Source: Macrobrachium rosenbergii (Eukaryota; Arthropoda; Malacostraca; Decapoda; Palaemonidae). Taken from it: 64,000 nucleotides of DNA. A program made the position numbers and the translations under genes. Positions 38,507 through 50,795 of this stretch are shown here, piece after piece. The stretch's first letter is position 1, and each line of letters begins with the position of its first letter. Under the pieces are notes generated by a model. The model ran no database searches and had not been told where the DNA came from. It was given only the letters and a program-made list of their open reading frames with translations. The stretch covers positions 75,489,625 through 75,553,624 of the forward strand of contig NC_089742.1 of assembly GCF_040412425.1 (NCBI RefSeq), in the 5' to 3' direction.

Positions 38507-38849
38507 GTGGATCGTGATGGAATGGAATGGAATACAGAATTCAGGCCAAAGGCCTAGCGCTGGGACCTATAGGGTCACTCAGCGCTGAAAGGGAAATTGA
38601 GAGTAGGTAGGTTTGAAAGGTGTAACAGGAGGAAACCCTCGCAGCTGCGCTATGATACTCGTACAATTGCTGGGAGAGGGTGGATAGCAAGATGGATAAG
38701 ACAGAATATGAACGGAGGTCCAGTAAAAAGAATGAAAGGGGTTGCAGTTAGGGGCCGAAGGGACGCTGCAAAAAACCTTAAGTAATGCCTGCAGTGAACC
38801 GCGTGAGATGCACTGACGGCACTATCCTCCTACGGGGGTGGATCGTGAT
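38507..38849 (-). mobile_element. SINE-like family C, copy 4, 12-bp target duplication
   Basis: The element is 38519-38837 (319 bp), reading on minus from CCCCCGTAGGAGGATAGTGC to a (GGAAT)/(ATTCC)n tail. GTGGATCGTGAT is exactly repeated at 38507-38518 and 38838-38849. Variable-length duplications near 12 bp are typical of LINE-mobilised insertions, which supports calling family C a SINE. The frame at 38597-38785 (+) is a shadow. Confidence 0.88.
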
Positions 38850-39169
38850 CGTTATGATGACAGTGTCATGAAATATCTTCCGAGTGACGATTCTCGCTGC
38901 CACTGATTGACGCTCCCCGCTCTTCAAGTGCTTGTACTTCTGGTTGCTATGTCTAGACGTCTATTAAATTTGTGCCTGGATTTCACTGGTGATATTACCG
39001 GGATCTACGAACTCTTGAGTAGTGTACGTGGTTTATGTGATTCGGGAGCTGCCTTTTCCCTTGAGAGCTTCACGCCATATCTGCGCCATTGTCAAGGTCT
39101 TCATACAGAGGGGCTTTAGATATTTTTGTAAATAAATGGGTGATGCAAAGTTTGGTATACACACACACA

Positions 39170-39172
<3 letters not shown>
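38850..39172. other. Unassigned sequence
   Basis: The frame at 38907-39119 has no domain. Confidence 0.45.

Positions 39173-39237
<65 letters not shown>
39173..39237 (+). repeat. (TA)n microsatellite
   Basis: About 60 bp of TA after a short CA run. Confidence 0.97.
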
Positions 39238-39246
<9 letters not shown>

Positions 39247-40189
39247 TGTATTATATATATTCTTATTATTGGTCTCACGCTATTAGGTCTCGGATCATGT
39301 AACAGAGAAATAATCTGCTGAGAAAAAGAGGCCATGAAGAGAGTATAGCTTGTCTCAAGAAAGGATTCCATTAATAAGTTTGAGTTAAATTAGCATGAAA
39401 ATCTGGCATCGCGTTTTTTATTTGCATTAGGCCGGTTCCATATTCTTAAGAATAAGATGACAAGAGTAAGCGGGAGGATTTGTATCTGATCATCTTGTTA
39501 CTGACGTGTCCTACAAACACTTAGCGATAATACCGCCGCTAACGCAACCGTGCCACTGAAAATAACGGTGTATTTTTCCTTGTTTGAATGGTGTTCTAAC
39601 TTTTGAATATGAAGACATAAAGGAGACTGTTTAGGTGGGAAAAGTGTTTTTACATCGCCATGGCTGTCCTTTTCTCCGTCTGTTATGGACAGAGTGATGA
39701 GAACGTTAGATAAAAGAGGATAAATGGGGGCAAACTTGTGGGATGGGAAAATGAGTCGGGAACGATGTTTGCTCATGATATAATAAGTGCTGGTGATAGT
39801 GACGAGAAGCACCATAGCTGCAGATGTTTGAATCGGAGAGAATGGGACGAGAGCATGGGCCAATGTGAAATCAGGAAGACGAAGAAATGAATGTAAGTAT
39901 GGATGGTGGAAGACTGAAAGTGGTGACTCAAAAAGACTTCTTGAGTAAGTGTGACGGGTGATGGGAGGATGAGCAAAGTCGTGAATCACAGACGGGTGGA
40001 GGAGTCACGAAGGTGGCGGGAAGTCAGTCAGCAAAAGCCTTGGAAGAGACCAGAAGTCTCTATGTACTCATTTGTACGGAGGGGCTGTTGAACCAATTTT
40101 CTTGTCTGGAACTTTGGTGGGACAGTCGAAGGCAAATGAGAGAAAAGGACATTTACAAGTAATTAAGGAGACCTCGTTGTACAAGAAAT
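39238..40189. other. Unassigned sequence
   Basis: The 163-codon minus frame at 39498-39989 is the longest open frame outside microsatellites. Its residues (MIHDFAHPPITRHTYSRS...) show no motif I know. It may be antisense to further decayed LINE sequence, because LINE coding is readable on plus from 40190. Confidence 0.4.
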
Positions 40190-40400
40190 GGGAGTAAGTA
40201 TTAAAAGGGTGAGACAAGTGGGGACACAAAGATGGTAGCATAAGTGAATAGATGGATTCGAATATTTAAGATGGTTTGGGCAAGTGGAGAAAATGGAAGG
40301 TGATAAAGTGAAAGTGTGCGTCATTTAAGAGTTCTGAGAGGAATCAAAAGTGGGAGATGAAAAAAGGACCTTAGTATTCTGGAGGCAAGAGACTGCTTGC
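40190..40400 (+). pseudogene. Decayed LINE reverse transcriptase C-terminus
   Basis: LRWFGQVEKMEGDKV is encoded from 40266. It matches the LRWFGHVERM segment found near the C-terminus of many non-LTR reverse transcriptases, the same region as HVKRMDDGGLVKR in the copy at 14413-14451. Stops and frameshifts surround it. 40401-40652 is unassigned. Confidence 0.68.
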
Positions 40401-40650
40401 AAGAAAGAGATGAGTGTCGTTATATGAGTATTGCTGGCTACTGGGCAACCCGTTGCTGATTTGCCCTCTGCTTACACGCAGTACGTGAGAGGTAAAGCTA
40501 TGGAGGTTTCCTGCATAGGAGCTCATCCTTCACTCGGTGGTAAAGGTGAATGTCTCTGTGGTTGCTCTTTTGTTCTTCTGTGGAGTCACCCACTGACAGG
40601 GGTGATGGTTTATTGGTGAATTTTTACCTATCTGTCTATCTATCTGTTCA

Positions 40651-40652
<2 letters not shown>

Positions 40653-40700
<48 letters not shown>

Positions 40701-40710
40701 ATATATATTT
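40653..40710 (+). repeat. (TA)n at left end of foldback element 2
   Basis: TA array with one TATTATA break, ending a few bases before the foldback arm. Confidence 0.96.
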
Positions 40711-40716
40711 TTATAT

Positions 40717-41217
40717 AATCATCAGAAAGTACAAACGTCCTTTAATATCCAATACACTCTACCTCGAAGTAATATATTTTCTTTGATTTTACCGAAGGGG
40801 TTTTAGTTGATAATAAGTCCACCGTCCCGTGGGGTCGAACCAGCGACGGACGAGGAATCAGGACTACAGTGACACGAACCAGTCGGCCACAAGAGAGGGT
40901 ATTACCGAATACCATCTCCCATCAACTCACCAGTCGAACTCAGGTGTTTTGAGTTTGGAGACGATATCCACCCCCTCTGCCATGTTGACCGTGTAGTGCG
41001 TTTGTCGCACGTAGCCATATTATGACTTTTATCAATCACCGATGTCATACAATCAGGCCGACTGGTTAGTGTGTCACTGTAGTCCTGATTCCTCGTCCGT
41101 CGCTGGTTCGACCCCAACCTTATCCAACTAAAATTACCCCTTCGGTAATATATGGAAATATATTACTTCTGGATAGAGTGATTGGATATTAAAGGACGTT
41201 TGTAGCTTTCTGATTGT
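40717..41217 (+). mobile_element. Foldback element 2 with tRNA-like arms
   Basis: Arms 40717-40889 and 41059-41217 are imperfect inverted repeats (outer ends ATCATCAGAAAGTACAAACG and its partner). The inner part of each arm is tRNA-like. On the right arm box A is ACTGGTTAGTGTG (41061-41073) and box B TGGTTCGACCCC (41104-41115); the left arm carries the same on minus. The 169-bp loop is not recognised. The outer end (TACAAACGTCCTTTAATATC) is related to that of element 1. TA arrays lie just outside both ends. Confidence 0.78.
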
Positions 41218-41244
41218 ATTGAATCACGGTGATGTGATAAATAG

Positions 41245-41931
<687 letters not shown>

Positions 41932-42146
41932 CGACCAGCCAGTGAAGAATTAGAGGAATTTATTTCTGGTGATAGAAATTCATTTCTTGGTATGATGTGG
42001 TTCGGATTCCACAATAAGCTGTAGGTCCAGTTGCTAGGTAACCAACTGGTTCTTAGCCACCGTAAAATAAATCTAATCCTTCGGGCCAGCCCTAGGAGAG
42101 CTGTTAATCAACTCAGTGGTCTGGTTAAACTAAGGTATACTTAACT
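41932..42146 (+). mobile_element. SINE family A, 5'-truncated copy
   Basis: Begins at the equivalent of the last bases of the tRNA head (GACCAGCCAGTGAAGAATTA), carries the full body and ends GGTATACTTAACTTG. No target duplication identified. Confidence 0.85.
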
Positions 42147-43150
42147 TGTCCACTATTCTGACGAGAAGCTGATGCTGATGAATAGGAACTAGGAAATAAT
42201 CTTAACAACGGCATCTCATTAAAAGTGGACCATCATTTTGATACCAGGTTCAAACTGCAGTCATAACAGAAGACTGGGGTAGTTTCTTCACAACCAAGAT
42301 ATTAAACGTTCAACTAAATACACTCAAGACCATGGAAAAAGTTCATGGCAACACTGGACTATTGTGGTGCATGTGCATACTGCACTTGTACACAGCGCAG
42401 ACGAGACGACACCGCACAGACAGCTTCAAACTCTCAAAAAGAAAGTTCGTCGATCTTATTATATAAAAGTCAAGTAATCGATTATTATTCGATTACTTTG
42501 CTGAACGCGATTGCTAAAATTTGGTGGATTCACCCACCACTACTATGACGCTGACTGGCTGCAGGCCAGCTTCATCCACCATACCACTGAACCGTGGGAA
42601 TACCAAGTGTTGCCACTTGCCAGATTTGAACTCTGAACTTGCTTCGGGGATGAACGAGATCTGAGGACACTGCTATGTAAAACTGATTACAGGAGCAACG
42701 TAAAACAAGCGTTAGAGGTTCTTGAAAATCAAGCCGAATGATGGAGAATTATTGTTTACCGATCATTTACTTTTTACAAAATCTCTGAAACTCCTTGATC
42801 TTCTTGCATAAGTATGTCAGAAATCTTACTCAAGGCATTTTTTTGTTCTTTCAATTACTATACCAAAAATGACCATTTAATACCGGATTCCCATTATCTT
42901 GTAATTACAATATACCAAAAGGGAATTACACAAGATAAATGTCCCTTCCTTGACCAGGATTCGAATCTATGCCTTTCCATGATGGGACGAGGATCCTGTT
43001 TGGAACATTGAAGGACAGAAAGGCGTATGTTCCCGTCCCAGTCATGGTTGGAACGCTTTCATATACAATTCCTTTTGGATTACGTTATTTTCAAGGTAGA
43101 GTGAGTCTGACATTAATGAGATATTTTTGGAGTATTATTTGGAAGTTTTT

Positions 43151-43182
<32 letters not shown>

Positions 43183-43721
43183 TGTATGTATGTATGTAGG
43201 ATACAAATGCATTAAAGAAAGGGTACATCAACAGAGATGGTGTTTAGATTTTCTGATAAAATTTTGTAAATAACATGGAGCTGAGTTGTTAACATGAATA
43301 TTTCTGATGTGCTATAAAACGAATATATCATGAACCTCCGGAATATTTCAAGTGAAGTTGATGATTGCAGTTTTTCTACTAGCAGAAGATAAACATTGAA
43401 GAGAAAATTTTCTAACGACAAAGTACAAGAGCATTCTTTGATGCAAAAAACCAAAAAAAAAAAAAAAGACACTCTTAACTTATGCTATAATACCCTGAAG
43501 TCTATTTTGTGAGAGGCAGAATAATACTCGTTTGATGTTCCAGATTGTAATGTCTTTCGCATCAACACAAGAAAACTTCTGCCCTGAAGTCTATTATGTT
43601 AGGAATAATACCCGCATGTTCCAGAATACCTCTGCCATAATAATTTTAATGACCTGTAAATTGGTGTCACAAATTATAAATTAGAATACGAGTATACCGC
43701 CTTTGACTTGCGGGGTGGTCG
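42147..43721. other. Unassigned sequence with a (TATG)n array
   Basis: (TATG)n at 43152-43199; an A-run at 43453-43468. No gene recognised. Confidence 0.5.
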
Positions 43722-44097
43722 TTTTAGTTTCTGTAAAACTATTGAGATGGCTTTGTCTGTCCGTCCGCATTTTTCTGTCAGCACTTTTTATGTCCGCCCT
43801 CAGATCTTAAGAACTACCAAGGCTAGAGGGCTGTAAATTGGAATGTTGATCACCCATCCTCCAATCATCAGACATACCAAATTGCAGCCCTCTAGCCTTA
43901 ATAGTTTTCATTTTAGTTAGGGTTAAAGTTAGCCATAACCGTACGTCTGACAACGAAATAGGACAGACCACCACCAGGCCGTGGTTGAAGTTTCATAAGC
44001 CGGGGTTCATACAGCATTATACCGAGACCACCGAAAGATAGCGCTAATTTCTCGGTGGCCTTGATTATACGCTGTTTTTTACTTGTTTTGTATTTTG
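43722..44097 (+). mobile_element. Helentron-like non-autonomous element, copy 10, variant 3' end
   Basis: Starts TTTTAGTTTCTGTAAAAC and carries the palindrome with the GGCTAGAGGGCTG arms. The usual 3' hairpin is missing. In its place is CCACCGAAA...TTTCTCGGTGGCC followed by TTGATTATACGCTG and TTTTTTACTTG-TT. The same extra hairpin occurs in copy 1, so these two define a subfamily. Confidence 0.76.
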
Positions 44098-44644
44098 TAC
44101 ACATTTGAAACTTTGAGGGGTTATTTGTCATTTTTAACGATATGGCATTCCTCCAGACTTTCTGTGAGCATCACATCCTAACAATGTCATGACAAAGGCT
44201 GAAGGAGATAATCAGCGGAGTATCTCAAGCGCCTCTCGGCTAAGAAAATCCTTATCCGCGAAAGAGCCGACGTCGCTTGCAGCTGGACGCCTGTGACAGA
44301 TGTGTAAACAAGAGAGAATTTCTCTCGAGGCGTAGATTTACGAATGCGAACCCAGAGACCGTTGGGCGAAAGAAAGGAAGAAAGAGGGAAACTTAATCCT
44401 TTTCCTTATATGGTCGAAAATAAACAAAACTCACCTGCCACGCCAGCCTACAATTATGTCTTCGGATCTGACAGGCAACCGTCGTCATCTTTTCTTCTCG
44501 TTTTCCTCCCCTCACCTAATTCTTCCCTATCATTTCATTGAAAGAGTAGTTAAATCATTAAGAAATACAAGGACTTACGTTATGACGTTCCTTAAGCCCA
44601 GCAGAGAGAAACGTTATAAAAAGCAATCTCATGATTGCGAGATT

Positions 44645-44675
<31 letters not shown>

Positions 44676-45481
44676 AAGAATGAGACGAAGAAGAAGGACT
44701 AGTTCGTCAGATGCTAAAGACTGCTGTGAAAGAAGCGTCTATAAATAAGGCAACGTACCATCTGGAATAATGGAGATATCTACATTGTTTATGGCAGCTT
44801 TGTTGTAGAATAGCCCATATCTGAGAGTCCTCGGCTTAACTCTCACCTAGATGATCCAACCACTATATCATCCAGCGGGTCTCCATTTAAGAACCGGTTG
44901 AGGCTTCGGCTTTGTTGGTGGCCGACGGTTTTCACAGAAGACACACACGCACGCACACACGCGCGCGCTCTCGCTTTAACTTGCACATACACGCACTCAT
45001 GGCAGACTAAATCATGTGCAGATTCAATACACACACACACACACACATGCAAGCACCCACTGAACATTATACAGACACACCCTTGTGTACGTGCTGACTC
45101 GGCCCCACAAATCAAACGGAGCTCACTGCTGAAAGTTAAGAGGCATAGCAAAACGATGTCAGAGGCCAAATAATAACCGACGACTTTCAGTAAAAGCTGC
45201 CAAAAAAAAAAAAAAAAAAGAAAGGCAGGCACTTTTCCAAACAGAAGCAGCAGAAGGCCAAGGACCTTTTGTACCGAGGCAGTGCACATGCACAGAGATA
45301 CGAGAGGCAGGTCCTCGACTGCATGGCTGTCCCGTGGAATGGCGGAGAGCTAAATGGAAAGGAAAAGAAAGTGAAATGATTGGAACAAAGAGTGCCAACG
45401 GACCACAAAGGAAGGAAAACGCATGAAAATAGCACCGTGGAATGAGGTATGGCTGCATGAGAAAATAAGAATCATTGGGTA

Positions 45482-45484
<3 letters not shown>
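44098..45484. other. Unassigned sequence
   Basis: Holds an (AAG)n at 44648-44681, interrupted CA runs at 44940-45080 and an A-run at 45202-45219. The 148-codon minus frame at 44843-45289 is built on CA/GT and poly-A repeats and is rejected. Confidence 0.5.
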
Positions 45485-45538
<54 letters not shown>

Positions 45539-45594
45539 GGTAGACAACTTAACAGTTAGACTGACTGACCACCAGCAGACAGACATTACGTGGC

Positions 45595-45644
<50 letters not shown>
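45485..45644 (+). repeat. Two (GA)n arrays
   Basis: 45485-45536 and 45597-45644, separated by 60 bp of unique sequence. Confidence 0.97.
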
Positions 45645-45647
<3 letters not shown>

Positions 45648-46063
45648 AATCAGGTATAAAAAAATGTCTCACCTGAGACAAAATAATTACGAAACCAGAT
45701 ACGTTCTGCGTATGCTCTAGACACATCTACTGTACATCAAATACGAAGTAATTGGAGAAACCAAAGCACAGACACACAGACACACACACACACACAACAC
45801 AACAGAAAAAGTTGCTTTATCTGAACTTGAAGCCAGATAGAGGCTTTGACTTCTAGCTTGAACAGTTGATAGCGAGGTAAGTATTTTTATTCTGTCTGTT
45901 CTCATTTCGTTTCTTTTTTTTCCTCTACTGATACTTTACCATTGACAGTCTATCATGCAGAGCAGTGGCATTAGTCAAATTAATCAGAACACAAGAAAGG
46001 ATAAGAAAGCTTGAATTATAGTCAAGGAGCTTTGTCTGGTAGGCTTTAACGAAAATTTGTGAA

Positions 46064-46068
<5 letters not shown>
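45645..46068. other. Unassigned sequence
   Basis: Short CA run at about 45771-45797. Nothing else seen. Confidence 0.5.

Positions 46069-46108
<40 letters not shown>
46069..46108 (+). repeat. (GA)n microsatellite
   Basis: About 20 units. Confidence 0.97.
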
Positions 46109-46113
<5 letters not shown>

Positions 46114-46279
46114 AAATTTTGAGAAGTTTGATTATAGCATTCTATATTTATAATGAAAATAAATGTTGGTATTTACACAAGCAAAGGCAATTCTCTGAGA
46201 ATATGGGCCTTTCAAAAGCTATTTGATTTTGTTTACGTATGTATCTGCATTGGTGTATGTCTATAAGCTAAAGTAGTGG

Positions 46280-46282
<3 letters not shown>

Positions 46283-46347
<65 letters not shown>

Positions 46348-46364
46348 ACTATTATTATTATTAT
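46283..46364 (+). repeat. (TTA)n microsatellite
   Basis: About 21 units, a TTAATACTATT break, then five more. No SINE B unit beside it. Confidence 0.95.
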
Positions 46365-46861
46365 ATACTGGCTATTATGCTTTCCCTCGTGGCTGTAAAT
46401 ATAAAAGGAAAAATGACATTGCTACTCAACCTGAAGATCTCTTATCTCGACGTCAGCTCCTAGCCCTTGTATCACAAGGATCGGAAGATGTGAAACTATA
46501 GACGTTCATTTAGAAGGAAACAAAGAAAACGAACTTTAAAAACTGCCTGACCATAAAGTTTCCTCAGCGGGTTCTTGATGAGTCACCATGCGTCTAAACA
46601 TATATGTCTTCCTAAATTAATTTGTCTACCATTTACAGAGAAGTGTGTATTTCATGATGGACGCTAACGCTGTTGAGAAGCATACTTTCGCAAAAACTCG
46701 CTTATTTGTTCCTTTTTTTTTGTGCAGCATTCTACACAACTATGATTTCGTGAGGAAGTGCAAATGATGGATAGAAAAATAAAACATTTGTAATAACTGG
46801 AACTAGGAAAAGAGATTTTTAAGAGTCATGGAATACAGAAAAACTAAAATTTCAAGGAAGC

Positions 46862-46863
<2 letters not shown>
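46365..46863. other. Unassigned sequence
   Basis: No gene recognised. Confidence 0.5.

Positions 46864-46920
<57 letters not shown>
46864..46920 (+). repeat. (GA)n microsatellite
   Basis: About 28 units. Confidence 0.97.
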
Positions 46921-46923
<3 letters not shown>

Positions 46924-47719
46924 CGTTAGCAGTAACATTAAAGGCAGCATCGTCAGCTGAATTAGTAGCTGCAGCAGCGGAAAAACTCCCGTGTTGTCAA
47001 AGACGGAGGCAGCAATTGTAAAACGATATTTCTTTTTACGAGAACTTTACATCCAACAATGGCTTCTCTGACCATAGCTATTCCCGCGGCCTCAGGCAAC
47101 GGAGCTTCCTCTGGTGTACCGAGATCTTGCAGCGAGAATGACACCTGGTGCTATAAAAAAAAAAAAAAAAGGCCAAATCTTCACAAACCCTCCGTTCACG
47201 CCCACCTACCCCGCCTATGACCACCCGCTCATCTATACCCACTGGCTTCTCAACTCAGCAAGAAGATTGAGTGTCCGTATCTTGTGCCAATCACTGATAG
47301 AGACGTGGAACGGCGGAATGCGCCGTTGCTGCCTTCGGTATCACAGCGACTCCGGTGCTTCATCATCATCGTCTTCACGTTTTATAGTCAGTGCGGGAGA
47401 ATTTGCTCTCCGATAGACTGAGGAAGGTGATGGCGACGTCAGTACAAAAACATAAATTACGGCCAACTAGGATGTAATATTCATAATAATGACGTTGAGA
47501 CTTTACAGGGCAACATAGATATGATAATAATTCACACTAGAAAATCCGGTGACATGAAATCATGTTGGTTTGCAATATCCTTGAAAATGACCAGTAATAA
47601 TAACACTGAAGTAGTGATTCGGATAAATATAGCTGCCAAGGATTTATGGCAGTGCATTCCATTATTCATCGCCCAACAGTCTCCGAAAATACTGGGTTTT
47701 CGAAAAGGCCGTGTAATCC
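46921..47719. other. Unassigned sequence
   Basis: No domain in the frames at 47114-47416 or 47521-47820, apart from the LINE tail noted next. Confidence 0.45.
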
Positions 47720-47960
47720 TAGGACTACACGGTTCATCTGAAGTTTTTCTTCTACTGGCAAGGCTTGGAATTTCCCTCTGGCTTCTGTTTTTCCTGACTT
47801 ATACCCTTTGTTCTTTTTAGTGCTAGGTCTATCACTTCCGTCGGGGTTGAGCCCTGCCCTTCTTCCCTCTCTTTTCTTGTATTCATCGAGCCTGGGACGA
47901 AAAAAAGTATTAGTTTGTCCGTGCCAAAGTTTGCTCTTACGAAGCAATCTATTCTGAGTT
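47720..47960 (+). pseudogene. Decayed C-terminal tail of a second LINE type
   Basis: AWNFPLASVFPDLYPLFFL (47763-47819) matches the ...LWNSLPASVFPxSYNLxxFK segment near the C-terminus of CR1/L2/Jockey-type reverse transcriptases. 47820-47960, with CCTGGGACGAAAAAAAGTAT and TTTGTCCGTGCC, looks like its 3' untranslated tail. A related piece with the same order of blocks is at 59330-59540. No catalytic domain remains. Confidence 0.6.
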
Positions 47961-48642
47961 CTCTGAACTTTCGCAAGCTAAACTAGAAAAGAAGAAGCTT
48001 ATAACACTTTAGTTATTGAGACTTGCCTCGATGGCAAGGAAAAGGAAATGAGAAAATTCCAGTTTATGAGAGAGAGAAAATGGAACTAAATGTTGCCTTT
48101 GGCCTAAGAACCATTACACCTGAAAGCATGAATGTGCTCCTTTAAGGATAATATGCCTTGAAGAAGATTCTAAGGATAAGCATTAGGAATATTATCTTGA
48201 AAGCACTTACTGTTAAAACACCTAGTGTCGGAAAGGAACACCATTTTTTCCCTGTGGAGTGAACATAACTTGGGTTTATTATAAGGTTTTTATTTCATTA
48301 GCCGACTGCTGCAGATAGTTCTGAATGAAAATGGATTCTGGAGGAATTGGCTTTAGGGAAATCATGACTAGAACAACCTGTATTGTTTGTTAGTTCTGGT
48401 CCGGTGAATAATTTTGTTTTGCTAAGTAACATTGATAACTGCCAGTAACCTATTATCAAGCAGGAACAGCTTCGAAAGCACTTGCAAGAACAGCGATAGA
48501 TTCAGCAGCAGCAGCAGCCAAAGCATTTGCAATAACATCATTAGCTACAGCAGAAACAGCCACAGAGGCACTGGCTACAACGATCATTAGTTGTATTACT
48601 GGTAACAGTTGCCGAATTCCGAAAAGAATGTTTGTAATTGCA
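47961..48642. other. Unassigned sequence
   Basis: GCAGCAGCAGCAGCCAAAGC near 48506 is a short CAG run. Nothing else seen. Confidence 0.5.
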
Positions 48643-48862
48643 GTGTGAGCGGATCTTTCCTAGATAGTGACCCCCAAGAGTTCTAACCCGGTTTGTATCT
48701 ACCTTTGCGGCATGTTTAGTACAAGCCCGTTGGGGATTACCGTAAATACATAAACAAAAGACTGTAAATATTGTAAAGGTAATGACCCCAAGAAATATTA
48801 GTCCTAGATAACGACCCCCGAACTTTGTTGGGGGTCACTATCTACGAAAGATACGTGTGAGC
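48643..48862 (-). mobile_element. hAT-type MITE, copy 2, with 8-bp target duplication
   Basis: The element is 48651-48854 (204 bp), flanked by exact GTGTGAGC at 48643-48650 and 48855-48862. Its reverse complement aligns with copy 1 (19393-19598) along the whole length, including TTTACAGTCTTT.GTTTATG and CCCCAACGGGCTTGTAC. Ends read GGATCTTTCCTAGATAG and GTATCTTTCGTAGATAG. Confidence 0.88.
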
Positions 48863-48918
48863 TAGCGAATTCAGCGGCGAAGCATAGGGCAAGATAAAAA
48901 TGAATTGTATTGTTTTCC

Positions 48919-48920
<2 letters not shown>

Positions 48921-48974
<54 letters not shown>
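48921..48974 (+). repeat. (GA)n microsatellite
   Basis: About 27 units. Confidence 0.97.
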
Positions 48975-49290
48975 AGGAAAAAAGTGTACTGTGGAAGATA
49001 ATATACTGTACATATGGAATTAAGCAGGTCGGAACATGGTATACTAGAACGCATAAGTTAACAAAATGAAGATAACTAAGCAAAAAAAAATGTAAATGAA
49101 TTCAGGAAACGTCAAATAGGACGTGAATAGAGAGGGCATAACATAGAAGATGGCTGATATACCAAGGGGAGAAAGAAATGACGGGTGGAGAGAGAAGAAA
49201 GAGAAGAAGTGAAAGATGACAAACATAAGAGGAAGAAGCTGAAGAGAGCGAAGAGACGAGAAAAGACGAGAAGAGAGGAGAAAAGAACCA

Positions 49291-49292
<2 letters not shown>
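48975..49292. other. Unassigned, purine-rich toward the right
   Basis: 49150-49290 is strongly purine-biased on plus, leading into the GA array. Confidence 0.5.

Positions 49293-49353
<61 letters not shown>
49293..49353 (+). repeat. (GA)n microsatellite
   Basis: About 30 units. Confidence 0.97.
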
Positions 49354-49355
<2 letters not shown>

Positions 49356-50244
49356 AGGAGGGGTCGAGAGATGCGGGGACAGGTAGAAGCGGTGCAGGCG
49401 GTTGATGAGAAGGTTGTGCTTGGCTAAGATTACATTAGCGATAGTGGGGAGGGTTCGGGGCCGACCCACCAGGTATTAATAGGATGGAGGGGGAAGGTTG
49501 AAATGGGAGGTGGAGGTTCTTGGGGGGGGGAGGAGGAGGAGGAGGAGGAGAGGACGGGAAGAGAAGTGTTGCCGATACTAAATGTTGACAATAATTATTC
49601 ATCCATCTTGCTTCGGTCTGCTGCAGGATTCAGGGCAGTCTAACAGGAACTATCAATCACTCTATTAGGTTTTCCTTTTAACCTGGCAAATAATCGGCCA
49701 TGATTTAAACCATGACACCAAAAACGAGAAGCGAGTTTCCCGGCCAGGTAGGGTGGCCTGATATATTGAGGTGGCATTCAAAATGCACTGCATGGCTGAG
49801 TAAGACATTGTAGATATCGGCTACTCTCAACCCCAAAATCCCCTTTACCCCTGCGACCGCCCCTCTCCCACCCCCGCCCCCGGCCCGCTCTCACCCTTCT
49901 CATCGCCTCTGCCTCGCCATTCCTCTCCTCGTTTTCTTCGTCTCCTTCTCTTTCTCTCTTTCGTATTCTCTTTCTCTTTCTCTCCTCCACATCTGCCTCT
50001 GGTTTTCATCCTTCACGCTTATCATTTTCACCAGACTCTTCTTACCCACCGCCTGCCTCTTCCCCTCTTCCCTCTTCCCTCCCAACCACCCCCACAATTC
50101 ACCGTCTTACATCCAGACACGCCTACGCCTTCAGCAGCGGGCGTGGTTGTGAACACCTAGCGCGGGCGGAGGGTGGGCTGCTAGTGACACGAAGGCCGGA
50201 CCAACAGGTGTTTGGACGCTGTAACGGGGTAAGGCTCTCACGGG

Positions 50245-50248
<4 letters not shown>
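49354..50248. other. Unassigned, with switch in strand composition
   Basis: Purine-rich on plus up to 49560 (GGGGGGGGGAGGAGGAGG at about 49522), pyrimidine-rich from 49820 to 50100. No gene. Confidence 0.5.
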
Positions 50249-50304
<56 letters not shown>

Positions 50305-50350
50305 TAAACGCGCATGTACACACAGACACAGACACACACACACACACACA
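50249..50350 (+). repeat. (CT)n-(CA)n compound microsatellite
   Basis: About 22 CT units, then interrupted CA with CGCATG inserts. Confidence 0.95.
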
Positions 50351-50750
50351 CGCATTTGATATCAACACACATACGCGAACTGACGCGAAATTCACGTGAC
50401 TGTTACCTTGCAGATTCCATAAATCAGTATTTATGGAATTTTATCATTTTTGATGGAGTGGATATTTTGGGATTCAAGTCCATCTGTTACTTTTGATGGA
50501 AGTCCTCTCTGCGAGGTCATCACCATCCGCTGAGGGCTGCCTTCACCAGAAGAACCGTATGAACACAAGACACAGCGATCTGGAAAGAGACAGTATTGAG
50601 GTCACTAGTTCCAAGATCAACATGTGGGGTCGTACTCGAGTCACCCGAGAGAGGCGGCGGCCAGCCCCGGCTTCTTAACATTCTTCCTCCGCAGCAGAAG
50701 TGGCGCTTGGGATGTCTCGCCAGAAACCCTTGCAAAAGTGGGTGGCGGCG
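50351..50750. other. Unassigned sequence
   Basis: Frames on both strands overlap at 50493-50863 and have no motif. Confidence 0.45.
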
Positions 50751-50795
50751 TGTGTGTATGTGTGTGTGTCTGTGTGTGTGTGTGTGTGTGTGTAC
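50751..50795 (+). repeat. (GT)n microsatellite
   Basis: GT repeats with two interruptions. Confidence 0.95.

Noticed and set aside
42580..42660. tRNA-like boxes near 42590 and 42640 on minus
   Set aside because: The box B-like motif precedes the box A-like motif, which is the wrong order.
42940..43010. tRNA gene or SINE head on minus (GATTCGAATCCTGG)
   Set aside because: Box B-like only; no box A at tRNA distance and no cloverleaf.
44843..45289. 148-codon minus frame
   Set aside because: Built over CA/GT runs and an A-run. No domain, and overlapping frames exist on both strands.
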